Under the pieces are notes generated by a model. That model ran no database searches, was not told where the DNA came from, and saw only the letters and a list, made by a program, of their open reading frames with translations. A stretch of 64,000 nt of DNA, from contig NZ_CP061171.1 in assembly GCF_014692875.1 (NCBI RefSeq), positions 1,426,001 to 1,490,000 on the forward strand. Reading direction: 5' to 3'. Positions 1 to 8,595 of this stretch are shown in pieces; the first letter of the stretch is position 1, and each line of letters begins with the position of its first letter. The translations under genes were made by a program, and so were the position numbers. The stretch comes from Pedobacter riviphilus. Lineage in GTDB: Bacteria > Bacteroidota > Bacteroidia > Sphingobacteriales > Sphingobacteriaceae.

Positions 1-507
1 AAGCGTCGGCGGCTATAATTATTTTGATTTTCCATTTGTTAAAATTTGTTGATAATTAATGTTTTACTCCGTTAGGTATGTCAAAATTAATGCGGTTGGA
101 AAGAGGAGATTAGCCTTTTCGGGATGAAATAGACAAATTAGGTTTTGATTTATACATTTTTAAGCCTGGGCAGGACTGTAATTGAATCCAAAGGGATGGT
201 CATCATTTTGTGTCGGCTATCGTGTTGATACATTTTTATTGTTAACCTCTTATACGTTTTGCTAATTACTTTAACCAAACACAGATCTTACCGAAACAAA
301 AAATACAATTCTTGTGCTGATTTAAATCTGTATTGTCTACTTAAGCGCCAAATCTGTCTGGTTCAAGCCTAAAATTGTTTAACTATAAGATTTGTGTGAT
401 TATTTTAGGTGAAAAAAGAAGAGATGCGTGTGGTGCAGCCATCATATTTAAAAAAATATTATTTTTGATTATCCCAACCTACCTAATTAGCCTGGCTAAA
501 AACTGCT
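1..507. other. Intergenic stretch upstream of the first LytS gene
   Basis: No convincing gene is seen. The first ~50 bases could hold the 3' end of a gene that starts outside the window, since two frames stay open for about 17-18 codons from the edge, but neither can be recognised. The right part carries the LytTR-type repeats and promoter listed separately. A TTG-initiated open frame from 375 to 611 overlaps the kinase gene and looks spurious. Confidence 0.5.
333..408 (+). promoter_or_regulatory. Putative LytTR-regulated promoter of the LytS/LytTR operon
   Basis: Two direct repeats, TTGTCTAC (333-340) and CTGTCTGGTTC (354-364), have their TGTCT cores exactly 21 bp apart, two helical turns, as expected for a LytTR dimer. 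A -7-like TATTTTAG lies at 401-408, 46 bp downstream of the second core. The same core, spacing and offset recur before the genes at 2481 and 4104, which is the main evidence. Autoregulation by the adjacent LytTR protein is inference. Confidence 0.6.
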
Positions 508-1527
508 ATGACCAAAAACCCTTTAAAGATTTCGCCTGCTATTATATGGGTAAGTTCTATTTTTCTTGGACTTTTATCTTCCGTTCCCCAAATAGCAGAG
601 CATCATTTTAACGCTGCCGAAGCCGCTGTTAATGCAGGTATTACTTCAGTATTCGCATTGTTGATGTGGTATTTGAATATTTATATGCTGTCGCGAAAGA
701 GCAGCAGGCCTAACAAACAAGGGATTTCCTACTCCAGGTTATTTAAAAGTCTTTTAATTGGTATTGGCGTTATGCTTTGCCTTGCATGGATTCAGCAATT
801 GATCCTTTCGCACATTAATTTCGGTCCGGTGATGTTGATGGTTGAAGTAAGGGGAATATTGATCAATTTAATTTTTTATATGTTTCTCCATCTGTTACAG
901 CAAAATTACGAAAATCAGCAGGTGAATATGGAATTAGAGAAGATCAAAAGTGATAGTTTGGGCGCTCAGTACGAATTGCTTAAACAGCAGGTTAATCCTC
1001 ATTTCCTTTTTAACAGCCTCAATACACTAAAGGCTATGGTAGAAATCGGCGATGAAGAAGCTGTCGATTTTATCCTTAAGCTTTCTAATTTTTATCGATA
1101 TACCCTCGAGAGCCGTAAATTAGACCTGATTCACGTTTCGGAAGAAATGGAAATACTCAATGCATATCTATTTTTACAACAAGCAAGATTTGATGGTGGT
1201 TTTAGTTTTACTTCTACTTTAAATGAAGAAATATTGCACACCTTAATTCCTCCCTTTACGCTGCAGCTGTTAATCGAAAACTGTATCAAACATAATGTAG
1301 TTTCGCTGGATAAACCTTTACACATCAGCTTGTATGCCGAAGATGGGCAAATTATTTTGGAAAACCCTATCCGTTTAAAAACAGCCAATAACAACTCGTT
1401 GGGAGTTGGACTAAAAAATATCACATTGCGCTATCAACATCTTCTCGAAAAGCCAATCGAAATTATTAACGATGGACAAATTTTTAAAATTAAACTCCCA
1501 TTAATTCATGAACATCATCATCATTGA
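508..1527 (+). CDS. LytS-type membrane sensor histidine kinase
   Basis: Sensor kinase of the His_kinase (PF06580) plus HATPase_c class, expected to phosphorylate the LytTR regulator encoded next to it. Several hydrophobic segments fill residues ~10-140, followed by a short coiled linker and the phospho-acceptor motif NPHFLFN with His165. The N-box (LIENCIKHN) and a glycine-rich GVGLKNI segment are near the C-terminus. The reading frame overlaps the next gene by 20 bases, so the terminal HEHHHH residues come from DNA that also encodes the start of the regulator; this implies translational coupling. The stimulus is unknown. The shared promoter motif suggests it controls the DUF1223 and DoxX-like genes downstream as well as itself. 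Confidence 0.9.
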   Translation: MTKNPLKISPAIIWVSSIFLGLLSSVPQIAEHHFNAAEAAVNAGITSVFALLMWYLNIYMLSRKSSRPNKQGISYSRLFKSLLIGIGVMLCLAWIQQLILSHINFGPVMLMVEVRGILINLIFYMFLHLLQQNYENQQVNMELEKIKSDSLGAQYELLKQQVNPHFLFNSLNTLKAMVEIGDEEAVDFILKLSNFYRYTLESRKLDLIHVSEEMEILNAYLFLQQARFDGGFSFTSTLNEEILHTLIPPFTLQLLIENCIKHNVVSLDKPLHISLYAEDGQIILENPIRLKTANNNSLGVGLKNITLRYQHLLEKPIEIINDGQIFKIKLPLIHEHHHH

Positions 1528-2269
1528 GGATGAGCTGAAAACAGCTAAATCACTCGAAAATATAATTTTGAGCCTGAGGCCCGATGTGAAAATACTAGGG
1601 CACTACCAGAGCATCGAAGGATCGGTAAAAGCGTTGTCAGAACAGTCACAGCCCGATTTGATATTTATGGATATTCAATTGGCAGATGGATTATGTTTTG
1701 AAATATTTAAACAGGTTAAAGTAAATAGTCCCATTGTGTTCTGCACAGCCTTCGATGAGTACTCATTAGAAGCTTTTAAGCGTAATGGAGTAGATTATGT
1801 GTTAAAACCATTTTCTAAAACAGATATTCAGGAGGCTTTTCAAAAGGTAGACGGTCTTCAGAATTTTTTTCAGCAAAAGGTAATCCCTGATTTAAGTAAT
1901 TTATTGACAAAATTGAGCAGCCCAGCAGGAAAAGAGAGCTTTTTAGTCTTTAAAAACCAGAAATATACCACTGTTCAGACTGAGAATATTGCTTTCTTTT
2001 ATATCAGGAATGATGCTTCAACCATTATGTGCTTCGATAAACAAGAGTTTGCATTAAGTCAATCTCTTGATCAGATTATGGCAATGGTATCGTCTAAACA
2101 GTTTTTTAGGGTTAACCGCCAATATTTAGTGAACTTTAAAGCCATTAAAGAAATAGAACATTATTTCTTAAGAAAATTGTTTGTTAAGCTGGTGATTGAA
2201 ACTCCAGATAAATTGCTGATCAATAAAGAAAAAACACCTGCTTTTCTTTCCTGGATGGAAGATAGGTAA
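1508..2269 (+). CDS. LytTR-family response regulator
   Basis: Two-domain regulator. An N-terminal receiver has acidic residues Glu7/Asp8, phospho-acceptor Asp55 (in IFMDIQL) and the conserved Lys of LKPF near residue 104. A C-terminal LytTR DNA-binding domain (~150-250) contains the FFRVNRQYLVN segment typical of the family. LytTR domains bind pairs of ~9-bp direct repeats one or two turns apart, which fits the 21-bp-spaced TGTCT repeats at 333, 2364 and 4171. The start overlaps the kinase stop by 20 bases. A strong terminator follows. Target assignment is inferred from the motif and proximity. Confidence 0.9.
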   Translation: MNIIIIEDELKTAKSLENIILSLRPDVKILGHYQSIEGSVKALSEQSQPDLIFMDIQLADGLCFEIFKQVKVNSPIVFCTAFDEYSLEAFKRNGVDYVLKPFSKTDIQEAFQKVDGLQNFFQQKVIPDLSNLLTKLSSPAGKESFLVFKNQKYTTVQTENIAFFYIRNDASTIMCFDKQEFALSQSLDQIMAMVSSKQFFRVNRQYLVNFKAIKEIEHYFLRKLFVKLVIETPDKLLINKEKTPAFLSWMEDR

Positions 2270-2306
2270 AGAAAAAACATGTTCATCAGCAATTAATAAC
2301 AAGCTT

Positions 2307-2340
2307 GGCCAGAAACAGATATCCGTTTCTGGCCTTTTTT
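2307..2340 (+). terminator. Rho-independent terminator of the LytS/LytTR operon
   Basis: A 10-bp perfect stem, GGCCAGAAAC (2307-2316) with GTTTCTGGCC (2325-2334), has an 8-nt loop and is followed by six T. It lies 37 bases after the regulator stop. Confidence 0.9.
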
Positions 2341-2363
2341 CTTTAGGACATACTCGTAGCTAA

Positions 2364-2461
2364 TTTGTCTTACTTATCGGCTCCCTGTCTAACCCTTCCA
2401 CCAATTTGTCTGGTTCGGCTATTTTCCATCCAATTTCAGGCATACTACCCGCTTATTTTTG
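2364..2461 (+). promoter_or_regulatory. Putative LytTR-regulated promoter of the DUF1223 gene
   Basis: Three TGTCT cores at 2366-2370, 2386-2390 and 2407-2411 (spacing 20 and 21 bp) form a direct-repeat array; the last one reads TGTCTGGTTC as in the other two sites. A perfect TAnnTTTG-type -7 box (TATTTTTG, 2454-2461) starts 47 bp after the third core. This is the longest array of the three sites in the window. Confidence 0.6.
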
Positions 2462-2480
2462 ATAAAAAAGAATAGAAATT

Positions 2481-3263
2481 ATGAAAACACTTAAAAGAAT
2501 AGCGATCGTAAATGCGGTCATTGTAGTAGTAATAGCACTTAGCGCATTTATTTGGGTAGGATCTGCACAAGAAAAAAAAGTAGAACAGCCCGTTGATGGA
2601 AAAGGCTTTGCCGTTTTGGAATTATTTACGTCTGAAGGATGTTCAAGCTGTCCGCCAGCGGAAGAACTGTTGACCAAAATAGAGAAAGAATCTAATGGGA
2701 AACCGGTGTATGTACTTGGATATCACGTCGATTATTTTGATAATTTAGGCTGGAAGGATGTTTTTGGGAGTCCGGAAAATACAAAAAGGCAAAAAAAATA
2801 CAGTGCCTGGCTAAATGCACAGGTTTATACGCCTCAATTGGTTATTAACGGCGCTCAAGAATTTATAGGATCCAATGAAAGTGACGTAAGGAATGCCATT
2901 AACAAACAGCTTCTGAATACACAGCATAAAGCCAGTTTAGCCTTCAATACCAAGAGAGATGGAGAGGTATTGACAATAAATTATGAAGCCAAAGATACTC
3001 AGGCTAGCGACGATCTTCTTTTTGCATTGATACAAAAGAGCGGTAGCACCGATGTACAGCGTGGAGAAAATGCAGGACTTAAATTATCTCATATCCAAAT
3101 TGTACGGAAAACCTTAACAATGTCTCTAAAGGATGCAAAATCTGGAACAGTAGTATTGAATATCCCTAGAGGCAGCGGTGCTGAAAAATGGGAGGTAATC
3201 GGAATGGTTCAGCACAAAACAACAGGCGCAATTTCGGCAGTAAATGCATCAACAACTTTTTAA
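2481..3263 (+). CDS. DUF1223 thioredoxin-fold exported protein
   Basis: Matches the DUF1223 family (PF06764): an N-terminal hydrophobic signal or anchor (residues ~7-27) and then a thioredoxin-like domain starting with VLELFTSEGCSSCPPAEE, where the CSSCPP motif gives a CxxC redox pair. Later family segments (GYHVDYFDNLGWKD, YTPQLVING) are present. The precise reaction is unknown; a periplasmic disulfide or redox role is inferred from the CxxC. The gene has its own LytTR-type promoter and a small ORF 14 bases downstream. Shared regulation with the DoxX-like gene suggests a redox or envelope-stress response. Confidence 0.85.
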   Translation: MKTLKRIAIVNAVIVVVIALSAFIWVGSAQEKKVEQPVDGKGFAVLELFTSEGCSSCPPAEELLTKIEKESNGKPVYVLGYHVDYFDNLGWKDVFGSPENTKRQKKYSAWLNAQVYTPQLVINGAQEFIGSNESDVRNAINKQLLNTQHKASLAFNTKRDGEVLTINYEAKDTQASDDLLFALIQKSGSTDVQRGENAGLKLSHIQIVRKTLTMSLKDAKSGTVVLNIPRGSGAEKWEVIGMVQHKTTGAISAVNASTTF

Positions 3264-3277
3264 TCATACTTATCATC

Positions 3278-3451
3278 ATGGAAAATCATCAAAATACCAC
3301 AACCAACAGTTTATTAATTGGATTGGCAAGCTTAATGTCGACACTTTTTCTGGTTAGCCCTCCATTTGAAAAAAATCCACAGCAATGTGAAATGGTGCAA
3401 AGCATCGGAAAGAAAAAACAGAAAGAACTGGAGAATGAGCCAGTTGTATAA
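3278..3451 (+). CDS. Small hypothetical membrane peptide, 57 residues
   Basis: Begins with an ATG 14 bases after the DUF1223 stop and is followed by a terminator, so it probably belongs to that transcript. It has one hydrophobic segment (residues ~11-27) followed by a charged tail rich in Lys and Glu with a single Cys. A longer in-frame start at 3188 would overlap DUF1223 and is less likely. No family is recognised. It may be a membrane partner of DUF1223, which is inference from position only. Confidence 0.5.
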   Translation: MENHQNTTTNSLLIGLASLMSTLFLVSPPFEKNPQQCEMVQSIGKKKQKELENEPVV

Positions 3452-3497
3452 CATAAATCCAGTCGCAAATTCATAAACAACGTTTATTAGTTAGGAG

Positions 3498-3523
3498 GTC
3501 GCCATATACTTGGCGACTTTTTT
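3498..3523 (+). terminator. Terminator after the DUF1223 operon
   Basis: The 7-bp stem GTCGCCA/TGGCGAC (3498-3504, 3511-3517) has a 6-nt loop and is followed by six T. Confidence 0.8.
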
Positions 3524-3644
3524 ATTTAAAAATAATTCACGCTGTGCTTTAGCATCAAACAAAGAGTAGTAAAGCGCTCGAGACCTTGGAGGTTTAGCTT
3601 TTGTGTAGATTACCGATTCTGGGCCAGGTAAATTTCTCACTAAT

Positions 3645-3671
3645 AAAAAAGGCGCTACTAGCGCCCTTTTT
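3645..3671 (-). terminator. Bidirectional hairpin terminator
   Basis: The stem GGCGCT/AGCGCC (3651-3656, 3660-3665) has a 3-nt loop and is flanked by A6 on the left and T5 on the right. It lies just beyond the stop of the leftward DoxX-like gene and reads as a terminator on the minus strand; the flanking runs would let it work both ways. Confidence 0.75.
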
Positions 3672-3708
3672 ATATGAAAAACTGATTTAATTAGAATTTA
3701 TTCAAACC

Positions 3709-4104
3709 TTAAATAGCAGTTAAATTTGAATATTTGATAGGATAAAGTTTTTGGAACATCACATAGGTTATTGTAACTATAGCAAAGGCTATAATGGCAT
3801 CGGTAGTGGCTAGCGGACCGATCACAATGAGTTTTGAGCAGAATGCAAAAATGATATCAAAGAATATCCCTGCAAATACCCATTCTTTTAACCTTAACAA
3901 TTTGTTGGGGATTAGTAGAACTGCGATTCCGGCTAATTTAGCAACCCCAAGTACATAAATAAAGTATGCAGGATATCCCAGTTGTAATGTAATGTCCCAA
4001 ACAATAGGATTTTTTGTGAGTTCACAAACTCCGCTGGTGCCAAACCATAACGAAGTTAGTGAGGCGCCGATCCAATAAATAGTTTTTGTCGTTTTGAGTG
4101 TCAT
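3709..4104 (-). CDS. DoxX-like integral membrane protein
   Basis: Small protein of 131 residues with four hydrophobic helices, resembling the DoxX-like family (PF13564): IYWIGASLTSLWFGTSG, a central LGVAKLAGIAVLL segment and a C-terminal membrane hairpin. The start at 4104 (MTLKTTKTIYW) is preferred over one 14 codons upstream because it puts the ATG 67 bp from the TGTCTGGTTC repeat, as for the DUF1223 gene. DoxX-like proteins are poorly characterised and often linked to quinone or redox stress. It is transcribed convergently with the DUF1223 operon and probably co-regulated by the LytTR system. Confidence 0.75.
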   Translation of the reverse strand: MTLKTTKTIYWIGASLTSLWFGTSGVCELTKNPIVWDITLQLGYPAYFIYVLGVAKLAGIAVLLIPNKLLRLKEWVFAGIFFDIIFAFCSKLIVIGPLATTDAIIAFAIVTITYVMFQKLYPIKYSNLTAI

Positions 4105-4126
4105 AATATTTTTTTTTAGTGTTACC

Positions 4127-4202
4127 CAAAAATGTTGCATAAACATTCCAAAAACCAGTTGAATGGATCTGAACCAGACAAATTAAATCCTGAATTAGAC
4201 AA
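4127..4202 (-). promoter_or_regulatory. Putative LytTR-regulated promoter of the DoxX-like gene
   Basis: On the minus strand, TTGTCTAATTC (4202-4192) and TTTGTCTGGTTC (4182-4171) place TGTCT cores 21 bp apart. CATTTTTG (4134-4127), one change from TAnnTTTG, starts 46 bp after the downstream core. This matches the geometry of the sites at 333 and 2364. Confidence 0.55.
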
Positions 4203-4419
4203 TTGAATGATTTTTTTAAGCCATTGGTTTGAGATACGTTTTTAACTTAAAGAGCTTCTTAATAAAAATGTCCAGGTGAAGTCAGATATTTGTTACGGAT
4301 AAAATCCTTCTGAATATTTACTTTAGTTCGATATTGGATATTCGTTTACTGTTTAAGTAATTATTTCCATCAATATTTTTAGAATTGAAATTAAATTAAC
4401 ATCATAAATTAATCAACTA

Positions 4420-5790
4420 ATGTCGAATCGAAACAACGTAGCCGATACTACTGGAGCCTTAACAGATGCCGGGATAAGCCAGGATAAGAAAACATTTTTA
4501 CAATCGCTCACCGAAGATTGGTGGGCAGTTATACTTGGGGCAATTATTATTGCCGCTGTACTTTACTTAACCAACAGCGGCACTGTAATCAGTTTACCTG
4601 CATTTAAATGGGCAAATAGTGAAGATCTTTTGGGTAAGGTATTATCAGCAGCTAACTTATTGTTGATTGTTGAAATGGGTGCAGTTTTTCTGACCTTAGC
4701 TTCAATAGCCATAGGTTTATCAGGAGGTAATGTTGCAAGGTTTGCTGGCGGTTTTGCTGTGATCTATTTTTTTGCTATCCTTTCCTTTATTATAGGGGGC
4801 AATAAAAGTGTATCCTATTTTGGGTTAGAATATGTGGTATTTGCATTACTTATTGGTATTGTATTGGGTAATTTAATCAGGTTGCCGGATTGGCTAAAAG
4901 AAGCGGTGCGGTCTGAGTTTTATATTAAAACAGGTTTGGTGATATTGGGTACCACTATATTATCCGCCGATTTAATTAAGGCAGGTTTACCCGGTATAAT
5001 ACAGGCGGTTATTGTAGTTACCGTAGTTTGGTTTTTTTCGATGTGGTTAAGTCGCAAGTTAAAAGTTGATGATGAATTTGGCGTAATATTGGCCTCAGCA
5101 GTATCTATTTGTGGCGTTTCTGCGGCTATTGTAGCTGCTGGAGCCATTAATGGCGATAAACGTAAATTATCTTACGTAACTACTTTAGTATTAATCATGG
5201 CTATCCCGATGATGATTATTTTGCCTTGGGCAGTGAAGTATTTTAATATACCAGAGGTGATTGGTGGAGCATGGCTAGGTGGTACTTTAGATACAACGGC
5301 AACAGTAACTGCTGCAGGCGATTTGGTTGGACCAATTGCCGTTAAAGCAGGGGTTATTGCCAAGTTTTCGCAAAATGTTTTTATTGGTGTTGCTGCTTTT
5401 TTTATTGCAATATGGTGGGCCTATAAAAAGCCTAAAGGTGAAGATGGAGTGCCCTTCAAAGCAGAGCGTCCGGGATTGAAAATTGTGTGGGAGCGATTCC
5501 CGAAATTTGTATTGGGTTTTGTTGCAGCATCTTTGGTTTTTTCTTTTCTGTTATCGGCCACAACTGCTAAAAGTGTTGGGCCAACCTTAAACGGCTTACG
5601 CACAGTATGGTTCGCAATCGCATTTATTTCGATTGGTATGGAAGCTAAATTTTCATCGCTGGTAAAACTTCAGGGCGGAAAACCTGCATTTACATTTGTT
5701 ACTGCACAAATATTCAACATATTCTGGACACTCTTGTGGTCGTATATTTTATTTGGCGGGTATCTACTCCCTGTGCCTGATTTTAAATAG
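4420..5790 (+). CDS. YeiH/UPF0324 family putative sulfate/anion exporter
   Basis: Polytopic membrane protein of the Cons_hypoth698 family (PF03601, YeiH). The soluble N-terminal ~30 residues are followed by about eleven hydrophobic helices. Family hallmarks are visible: GVILASAVSICGVSAAIVAAGAI in the middle and a GGTLDTTATVTAAGDLVG segment later. Members are predicted sulfate or small-anion permeases, but substrate evidence is thin. At 456 residues it is longer than E. coli YeiH (~350) because of the N-terminal extension and an extra loop. It is a single-gene transcript, and no operon partner is apparent. Confidence 0.85.
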   Translation: MSNRNNVADTTGALTDAGISQDKKTFLQSLTEDWWAVILGAIIIAAVLYLTNSGTVISLPAFKWANSEDLLGKVLSAANLLLIVEMGAVFLTLASIAIGLSGGNVARFAGGFAVIYFFAILSFIIGGNKSVSYFGLEYVVFALLIGIVLGNLIRLPDWLKEAVRSEFYIKTGLVILGTTILSADLIKAGLPGIIQAVIVVTVVWFFSMWLSRKLKVDDEFGVILASAVSICGVSAAIVAAGAINGDKRKLSYVTTLVLIMAIPMMIILPWAVKYFNIPEVIGGAWLGGTLDTTATVTAAGDLVGPIAVKAGVIAKFSQNVFIGVAAFFIAIWWAYKKPKGEDGVPFKAERPGLKIVWERFPKFVLGFVAASLVFSFLLSATTAKSVGPTLNGLRTVWFAIAFISIGMEAKFSSLVKLQGGKPAFTFVTAQIFNIFWTLLWSYILFGGYLLPVPDFK

Positions 5791-6038
5791 GCGAGGAGCT
5801 AAATTGTCAACGAACTGGATTTAAAAACTGCACCATGGTCTAAGTTATTTTGGTATTCGATTGTGATATGCGCTTCTGTTTATTCAATTTCCTCCAATCG
5901 TTTATTCTGTTAAAACAAAATTTAATGGTCAGATTATATTATCTTTAATAAAAATTCTCAAATGCTCATCAGTTAGTTATCCGGTTAGTTAGGAGAATCC
6001 TGAGATCTAATTTTTTTTAACCAAATCATTTTAATAAT

Positions 6039-6926
6039 ATGAGAACTACGAAACTTAGCTATTCAGCTTTTTTTATTTGCCTGATTTATATTGGTTTTTG
6101 TGGTTTTATTTCTGATAAAGAAGAATATCCGCGTTTAGGTATTGTATCTGGTTTAACACAGGACAGTTTAGCGTATGCCGCAGGTTTTAAAATGATAGGC
6201 GAATCGGTTCCGAAGATACTGTCACCCGCATTAACAGATGATCAGTTTAATGCCAATTTGAAAAAGATTAAAGCCGCAAAATGTAAAGTGTTAACCTGTA
6301 ATCTTTTTTATCCGGCGAGCATAAAAATAGCTGGACCTGAGGTAGATGAGGCAAAGGTTTTAACTTATACCGAAACTGTTCTTTCAAGAGCCGAACAGGC
6401 AGGGGTTAAGTTTATTGTGTTGGGCAGCTCGGGTGCGAGGAGCATTCCTACAGATTATGATATCGTTAAGGCAAAAACTGATTTTGTTAGTTTATGCAAA
6501 AAACTAGCACAAATTGCCGGGAAATATAAGGTTACAATTTTGTTAGAAAACCTCGAAACTACCGAAACAAACTTTATTACTTCGCTAAAGTCGGCAGCAG
6601 ATATTGTAAGGAAGGTTGATCATCTAAATTTCAGACTTAATGCCGATATATTTCATATGATGCGTGAAGGAGAATCTCCAAGTGAAATTATTGAAGCTGG
6701 TACATTGATTGGATTTTCGGAGGTTGCTGAAAAACAAAACAGGTCATTACCAGGCGTTATGGGCGATGATTTTAAACCTTATTTAAAAGCTTTGCACAAA
6801 ATAAATTATAGGGGTTTCATCTTTATAGAAGGAAGCATCAAAAATGCGGCTACCGAGATGCCATTGGCTTTCAAATATCTTTCGGCTCAGATTGCAGAAG
6901 TGTATTCAGAAAAAAAAGTGGATTGA
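6039..6926 (+). CDS. Exported sugar phosphate isomerase/epimerase-like TIM-barrel protein
   Basis: AP-endonuclease-2/xylose-isomerase-like TIM barrel (PF01261) with an N-terminal hydrophobic signal (residues ~8-24). Typical strand ends are seen: ILLENLETT around residue 170, where a metal-binding Glu is expected, LNADIFHMMREGE near 205 and FIFIEGSI near 265. Bacteroidetes carry many exported paralogues that act on sugars or sugar derivatives, but the substrate here cannot be read from sequence. It stands alone, convergent with the following gene. Confidence 0.75.
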   Translation: MRTTKLSYSAFFICLIYIGFCGFISDKEEYPRLGIVSGLTQDSLAYAAGFKMIGESVPKILSPALTDDQFNANLKKIKAAKCKVLTCNLFYPASIKIAGPEVDEAKVLTYTETVLSRAEQAGVKFIVLGSSGARSIPTDYDIVKAKTDFVSLCKKLAQIAGKYKVTILLENLETTETNFITSLKSAADIVRKVDHLNFRLNADIFHMMREGESPSEIIEAGTLIGFSEVAEKQNRSLPGVMGDDFKPYLKALHKINYRGFIFIEGSIKNAATEMPLAFKYLSAQIAEVYSEKKVD

Positions 6927-6959
6927 TTCAGTGCCAACCTCTTCTGAAAAAAAAAGCTG

Positions 6960-7586
6960 TTATTTAGCTAATGATACCAATGATTGGGTGCTTGACTTTT
7001 CTGCAGCTTTATCCACATTTGGTAAACGCATTTTTGCAACATTGGTCTCAACAGTTAAAGATGGGTTTTCATTTTTAGCCAGTGCAGCTATATCTCTCAC
7101 CGTACTCGATAACATTTTGAGCGTAAGCATAAACTGACGGTCGATATTCCTGATTTTTTGAAAATCAGCGTTTGGACTAACGTATTCTATATTTGAACGC
7201 TCACTTTGGTTGAATTGGATACTATCTAAAAGAACCAGTTTATCTGTAATTTGGTTTAATACTTTATCCGAAAGATTTAACCCCTGAATGCCTATCACCC
7301 TGTTGTTTTTTACATAATAATCTAAGCCATTAAAACTAATAAGGGTTAAGTTATTTCTATTGATGATGTACTCTGCCTTTGGAAGGTTATCTTTTAAATG
7401 GGTTTTATTAAATGCATTGCGCTGAGCGGCTAGTCGCTCAATCATATCGTTTCCATTCAGTTTGTCTATATGCTCGAAAATATCAGCTTGTTTTGTTTGC
7501 TTGTTTTGAGCAAGAACACAAATAGATAAGCAAGAAAATGAGGTGATTAAAAGAAATACTAAGACAATTGATTTGGCACTTTTCAT
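6960..7586 (-). CDS. Hypothetical exported protein
   Basis: Protein of 208 residues with a clear signal peptide (MKSAKSIVLVFLLITSF, cleavage expected near VLAQ). The mature part is hydrophilic and probably mixed alpha/beta, with a C-terminal Ser/Thr/Lys-rich tail. No domain is recognised. The 5' end at 7586 has a positively charged start typical of a signal sequence, so the start is trusted. It is convergent with the TIM-barrel gene. Function is unknown. Confidence 0.65.
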   Translation of the reverse strand: MKSAKSIVLVFLLITSFSCLSICVLAQNKQTKQADIFEHIDKLNGNDMIERLAAQRNAFNKTHLKDNLPKAEYIINRNNLTLISFNGLDYYVKNNRVIGIQGLNLSDKVLNQITDKLVLLDSIQFNQSERSNIEYVSPNADFQKIRNIDRQFMLTLKMLSSTVRDIAALAKNENPSLTVETNVAKMRLPNVDKAAEKSSTQSLVSLAK

Positions 7587-7858
7587 GTGACAAAGATACA
7601 GCTGTTTTTGTTGAAATTAAATTTTTTGTAGGTTTAATATTACGTTTTTTGAGCATTTTTGTAATTTACTTGATGATAAAAATCAATTTTTTCTTTAACA
7701 GTTATTTAATGTTTAAAAAATATACAAATTGTGTCGCTTTGTATTTTGAAATTTTATGGAGCCTAACTAGTAATTAAGCTTTTAACTTTGAGTTTTTTGT
7801 GCTTTAGAAATAGTTCAATACTTTTGATTCTGCGATATCTGGTATCGCCCCATTAGTG

Positions 7859-8347
7859 ATGATCGAGCTCGACTTTTTCTTTAATCTGCCTAATCGCGAT
7901 ATCATGCATTTTCAGCTTATCCAGCTTTCGAGAGAGGAGCCATGGACCGTGTTCTACTGTGATCATGTACTGGCAGGGATAATAAAAGAAGGGAAGGAAT
8001 GGAAGCAATTATCAGGCGAGGTTTTACCTGAAGAACTATTACAAAATATAGGATTGTTTATTGATCGGCAGCAGTATCGAAAATTGCCGGATGAACTTAA
8101 ATGGAGATGGCCAAAGCTCATAGAAGAAATTATTGTGAATTCAGATTCTGAATATATGGTGATCTGCAAACCTTTTGTAAATTTCAGATCATTTGAAAAA
8201 ATGTTTGAAAAATTTGTACCAGCCATGATAAAAGATGAGTGGGCAATCAATTTTAAAGTGTATAGTCATGATTTTGAAGAGGACTTTTTAAAGCAACTTA
8301 GCCGCAAGGATGAAAAATCCGGTTATCAACCTATTCAGAAATGGTAA
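7859..8347 (+). CDS. Uncharacterised ~160-residue protein, paralogue of the gene at 21923
   Basis: Soluble protein of 162 residues from the ATG at 7859; a GTG one codon earlier is also open, but the paralogue starts MIEL at the equivalent place. It shares a scattered but colinear pattern with the product of 21923: MIEL, (E/D)(E/D)PW, a WxQ(L/I).GE..P block, QQ....LP..(I/L)K..WP, a central ...(V/I)IC(H/K) segment, F...F and a C-terminal FKV. No known domain is recognised and it has no signal peptide. The paralogue sits directly behind a stand-alone receiver, which hints at signalling, but this copy stands alone. Confidence 0.7.
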   Translation: MIELDFFFNLPNRDIMHFQLIQLSREEPWTVFYCDHVLAGIIKEGKEWKQLSGEVLPEELLQNIGLFIDRQQYRKLPDELKWRWPKLIEEIIVNSDSEYMVICKPFVNFRSFEKMFEKFVPAMIKDEWAINFKVYSHDFEEDFLKQLSRKDEKSGYQPIQKW

Positions 8348-8377
8348 TCTTTATCAGGATTAAAGATTTTACCTCAT

Positions 8378-8398
8378 GTTAAATACCAGGTATTTAAC
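8378..8398. repeat. Perfect 10-bp-arm palindrome
   Basis: GTTAAATACC and GGTATTTAAC flank a single A, 31 bases after the stop of the preceding gene. It could be an operator-like site or, as RNA, a 9-bp hairpin with a 3-nt loop. No T-run follows, so it is not a clear terminator. Confidence 0.5.
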
Positions 8399-8489
8399 GC
8401 AATCTTAATATTGGGTTTATATGATGTCTATATTTTTGCGGTGTAAATATTTGGTTAGTATTATACACGTTTAGTTAGTTGATAAGGAG

Positions 8490-8517
8490 AGGCCCCAATG
8501 GATATTGTGGCCTTTTT
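8490..8517 (+). terminator. Probable Rho-independent terminator
   Basis: AGGCCCCAAT (8490-8499) pairs with ATTGTGGCCT (8504-8513) with one mismatch, and T5 follows. It lies about 140 bases after the preceding rightward gene. Confidence 0.65.
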
Positions 8518-8595
8518 GATTTTAATACTTCGCTATCTGAATCGTACACGAGTACTAAATGTTATTGCTATAGTTATTGAGTTTGAATTGGGGTG

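Noticed and set aside
375..611. Open frame of 78 codons before the first kinase
   Set aside because: TTG start, overlaps the well-supported kinase gene in another frame and has no family-like sequence.
7568..7777. Rightward frame of 69 codons
   Set aside because: Its start overlaps the signal-peptide end of the opposite gene, its composition is that of AT-rich intergenic DNA and nothing resembles a protein family.
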